From contig JAXCGZ010020841.1 of the NCBI GenBank assembly GCA_037179515.1, forward strand, positions 1-64,000: a DNA stretch of 64,000 nucleotides. The letters run 5' to 3'. Of this stretch, positions 63,333-64,000 are shown piece after piece. Under the pieces are notes generated by a model. The model had not been told where the DNA came from. It ran no database searches and saw only the letters and a list, made by a program, of their open reading frames with translations. Every line of letters starts with the position of its first letter. Position 1 is the first letter of the stretch. The translations under genes and the position numbers were made by a program. This DNA is from Halocaridina rubra. Lineage: Eukaryota; Arthropoda; Malacostraca; Decapoda; Atyidae.

Positions 63333-64000
63333 CGTTCTTATTTGTTTTTAAGAGATCACTTCCAATATAAAAGTTTTCATATATTTTTAATGGCAGTGCG
63401 ATGTCACTTTTGTGCATATGACGGCTAAATGCACAAAATGAAGGAACAAGGCACTAAAAACGGCTTATTACTTCAACACCTGTAATGAAAAAATAGAAAA
63501 CAAAAATTTGATTCAAATAATATGATAAAAGAATTGCACAAATGTCATTGATAAACTGCATATTATTTGGCCTATAGAAAAAAAATATATTAATTTGGAA
63601 CATTACAATACCCTTTTATCACAGAATCTTATTTTCTACTATTCAGCCGAAAAACAATTTACTAATTATAGAATTCTAACTACTTTTAGAATCATATTGT
63701 ACATAACTGGAATTAATGTTCACCATAAAACACTACAAATTTTAATTCTGGGATTCCTACTTGTACATAAAAAAAAAGCTTAAATAACACAGAAATCTAC
63801 TTTTGCGTGCAAGCAAAGTCGGAACTGAACACAAAAAAGGCAACATAATCTTTTAATATTTCCTCAACAATCCATATCATCTGTGAAAATACATTATCTG
63901 AAACTGAGAATACACAGTACATCCTTAGAAACACCTGTCCTTTCACAAGCAGATGAACAGCTTCTCAATAATATATATGCTATTCTACCAAACATTTATG
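63333..64000 (-). other. Upstream region of gene A
   Basis: AT-rich. The gene A 5' UTR probably starts or is spliced in here; a possible acceptor (TTTTGTGCATTTAG on the minus strand) lies about 95 bases above the ATG. I see no clear TATA box or CpG-rich promoter, so the transcription start may be outside the window. Confidence 0.4.

Overview
This is a eukaryotic, almost certainly arthropod and most likely decapod-crustacean, nuclear window. Three things point that way: spliced genes with GT-AG introns, a very heavy load of simple repeats ((TA)n, (GA)n, (AAT)n, (TATG)n), and many copies of tRNA-derived SINEs and broken non-LTR retrotransposons. The assignment to decapods rests on this repeat style and on the arthropod-type alpha-spectrin sequence; I cannot name the species.

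The main content is two complete alpha-spectrin genes in head-to-tail tandem on the minus strand. Gene A (coding 63332 down to 39447) has 18 coding exons and encodes 2416 residues, the usual invertebrate length, and closely resembles known arthropod alpha-spectrins. Gene B (coding 34418 down to 14296) also has 18 coding exons, encodes 2410 residues and has an open frame throughout. All 17 introns lie at the same positions and phases, and 14 of 18 exons have exactly the same length. By eye, protein identity in aligned exons runs from about 50% to 87%. Gene B is therefore an old whole-gene duplicate that has kept its reading frame but has lost a calcium ligand in the EF-hand region. Gene A also has a previously unlisted candidate 42-nt cassette exon in its largest intron.

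Layout. 1-6550: microsatellites and three fragments of one non-LTR element. 6557-6822: a tRNA-derived SINE with a (GAA)n tail. 6903-11842 (+): a six-exon gene for an unrecognised single-pass type I membrane glycoprotein (306 residues), facing gene B tail to tail. 11843-14295: intergenic sequence and the gene B 3' UTR. 14296-34418: gene B, whose sixth intron (24243-28316) holds a large (TA)n tract and a fourth copy of the retroelement between inverted arms. 34419-39446: intergenic sequence, which must contain the gene B promoter and gene A 3' UTR. 39447-63332: gene A. 63333-64000: upstream sequence of gene A.

A recurrent oddity is small tandem duplications that cross splice junctions: the acceptor of exon 5 in both genes, the donor of exon 14 in gene B, and intron 15 of gene B, which is a head-to-tail dimer of a complete intron. 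The spectrin products should act with beta-spectrin in the submembrane skeleton. Whether gene B has a distinct partner, tissue or calcium response is open.
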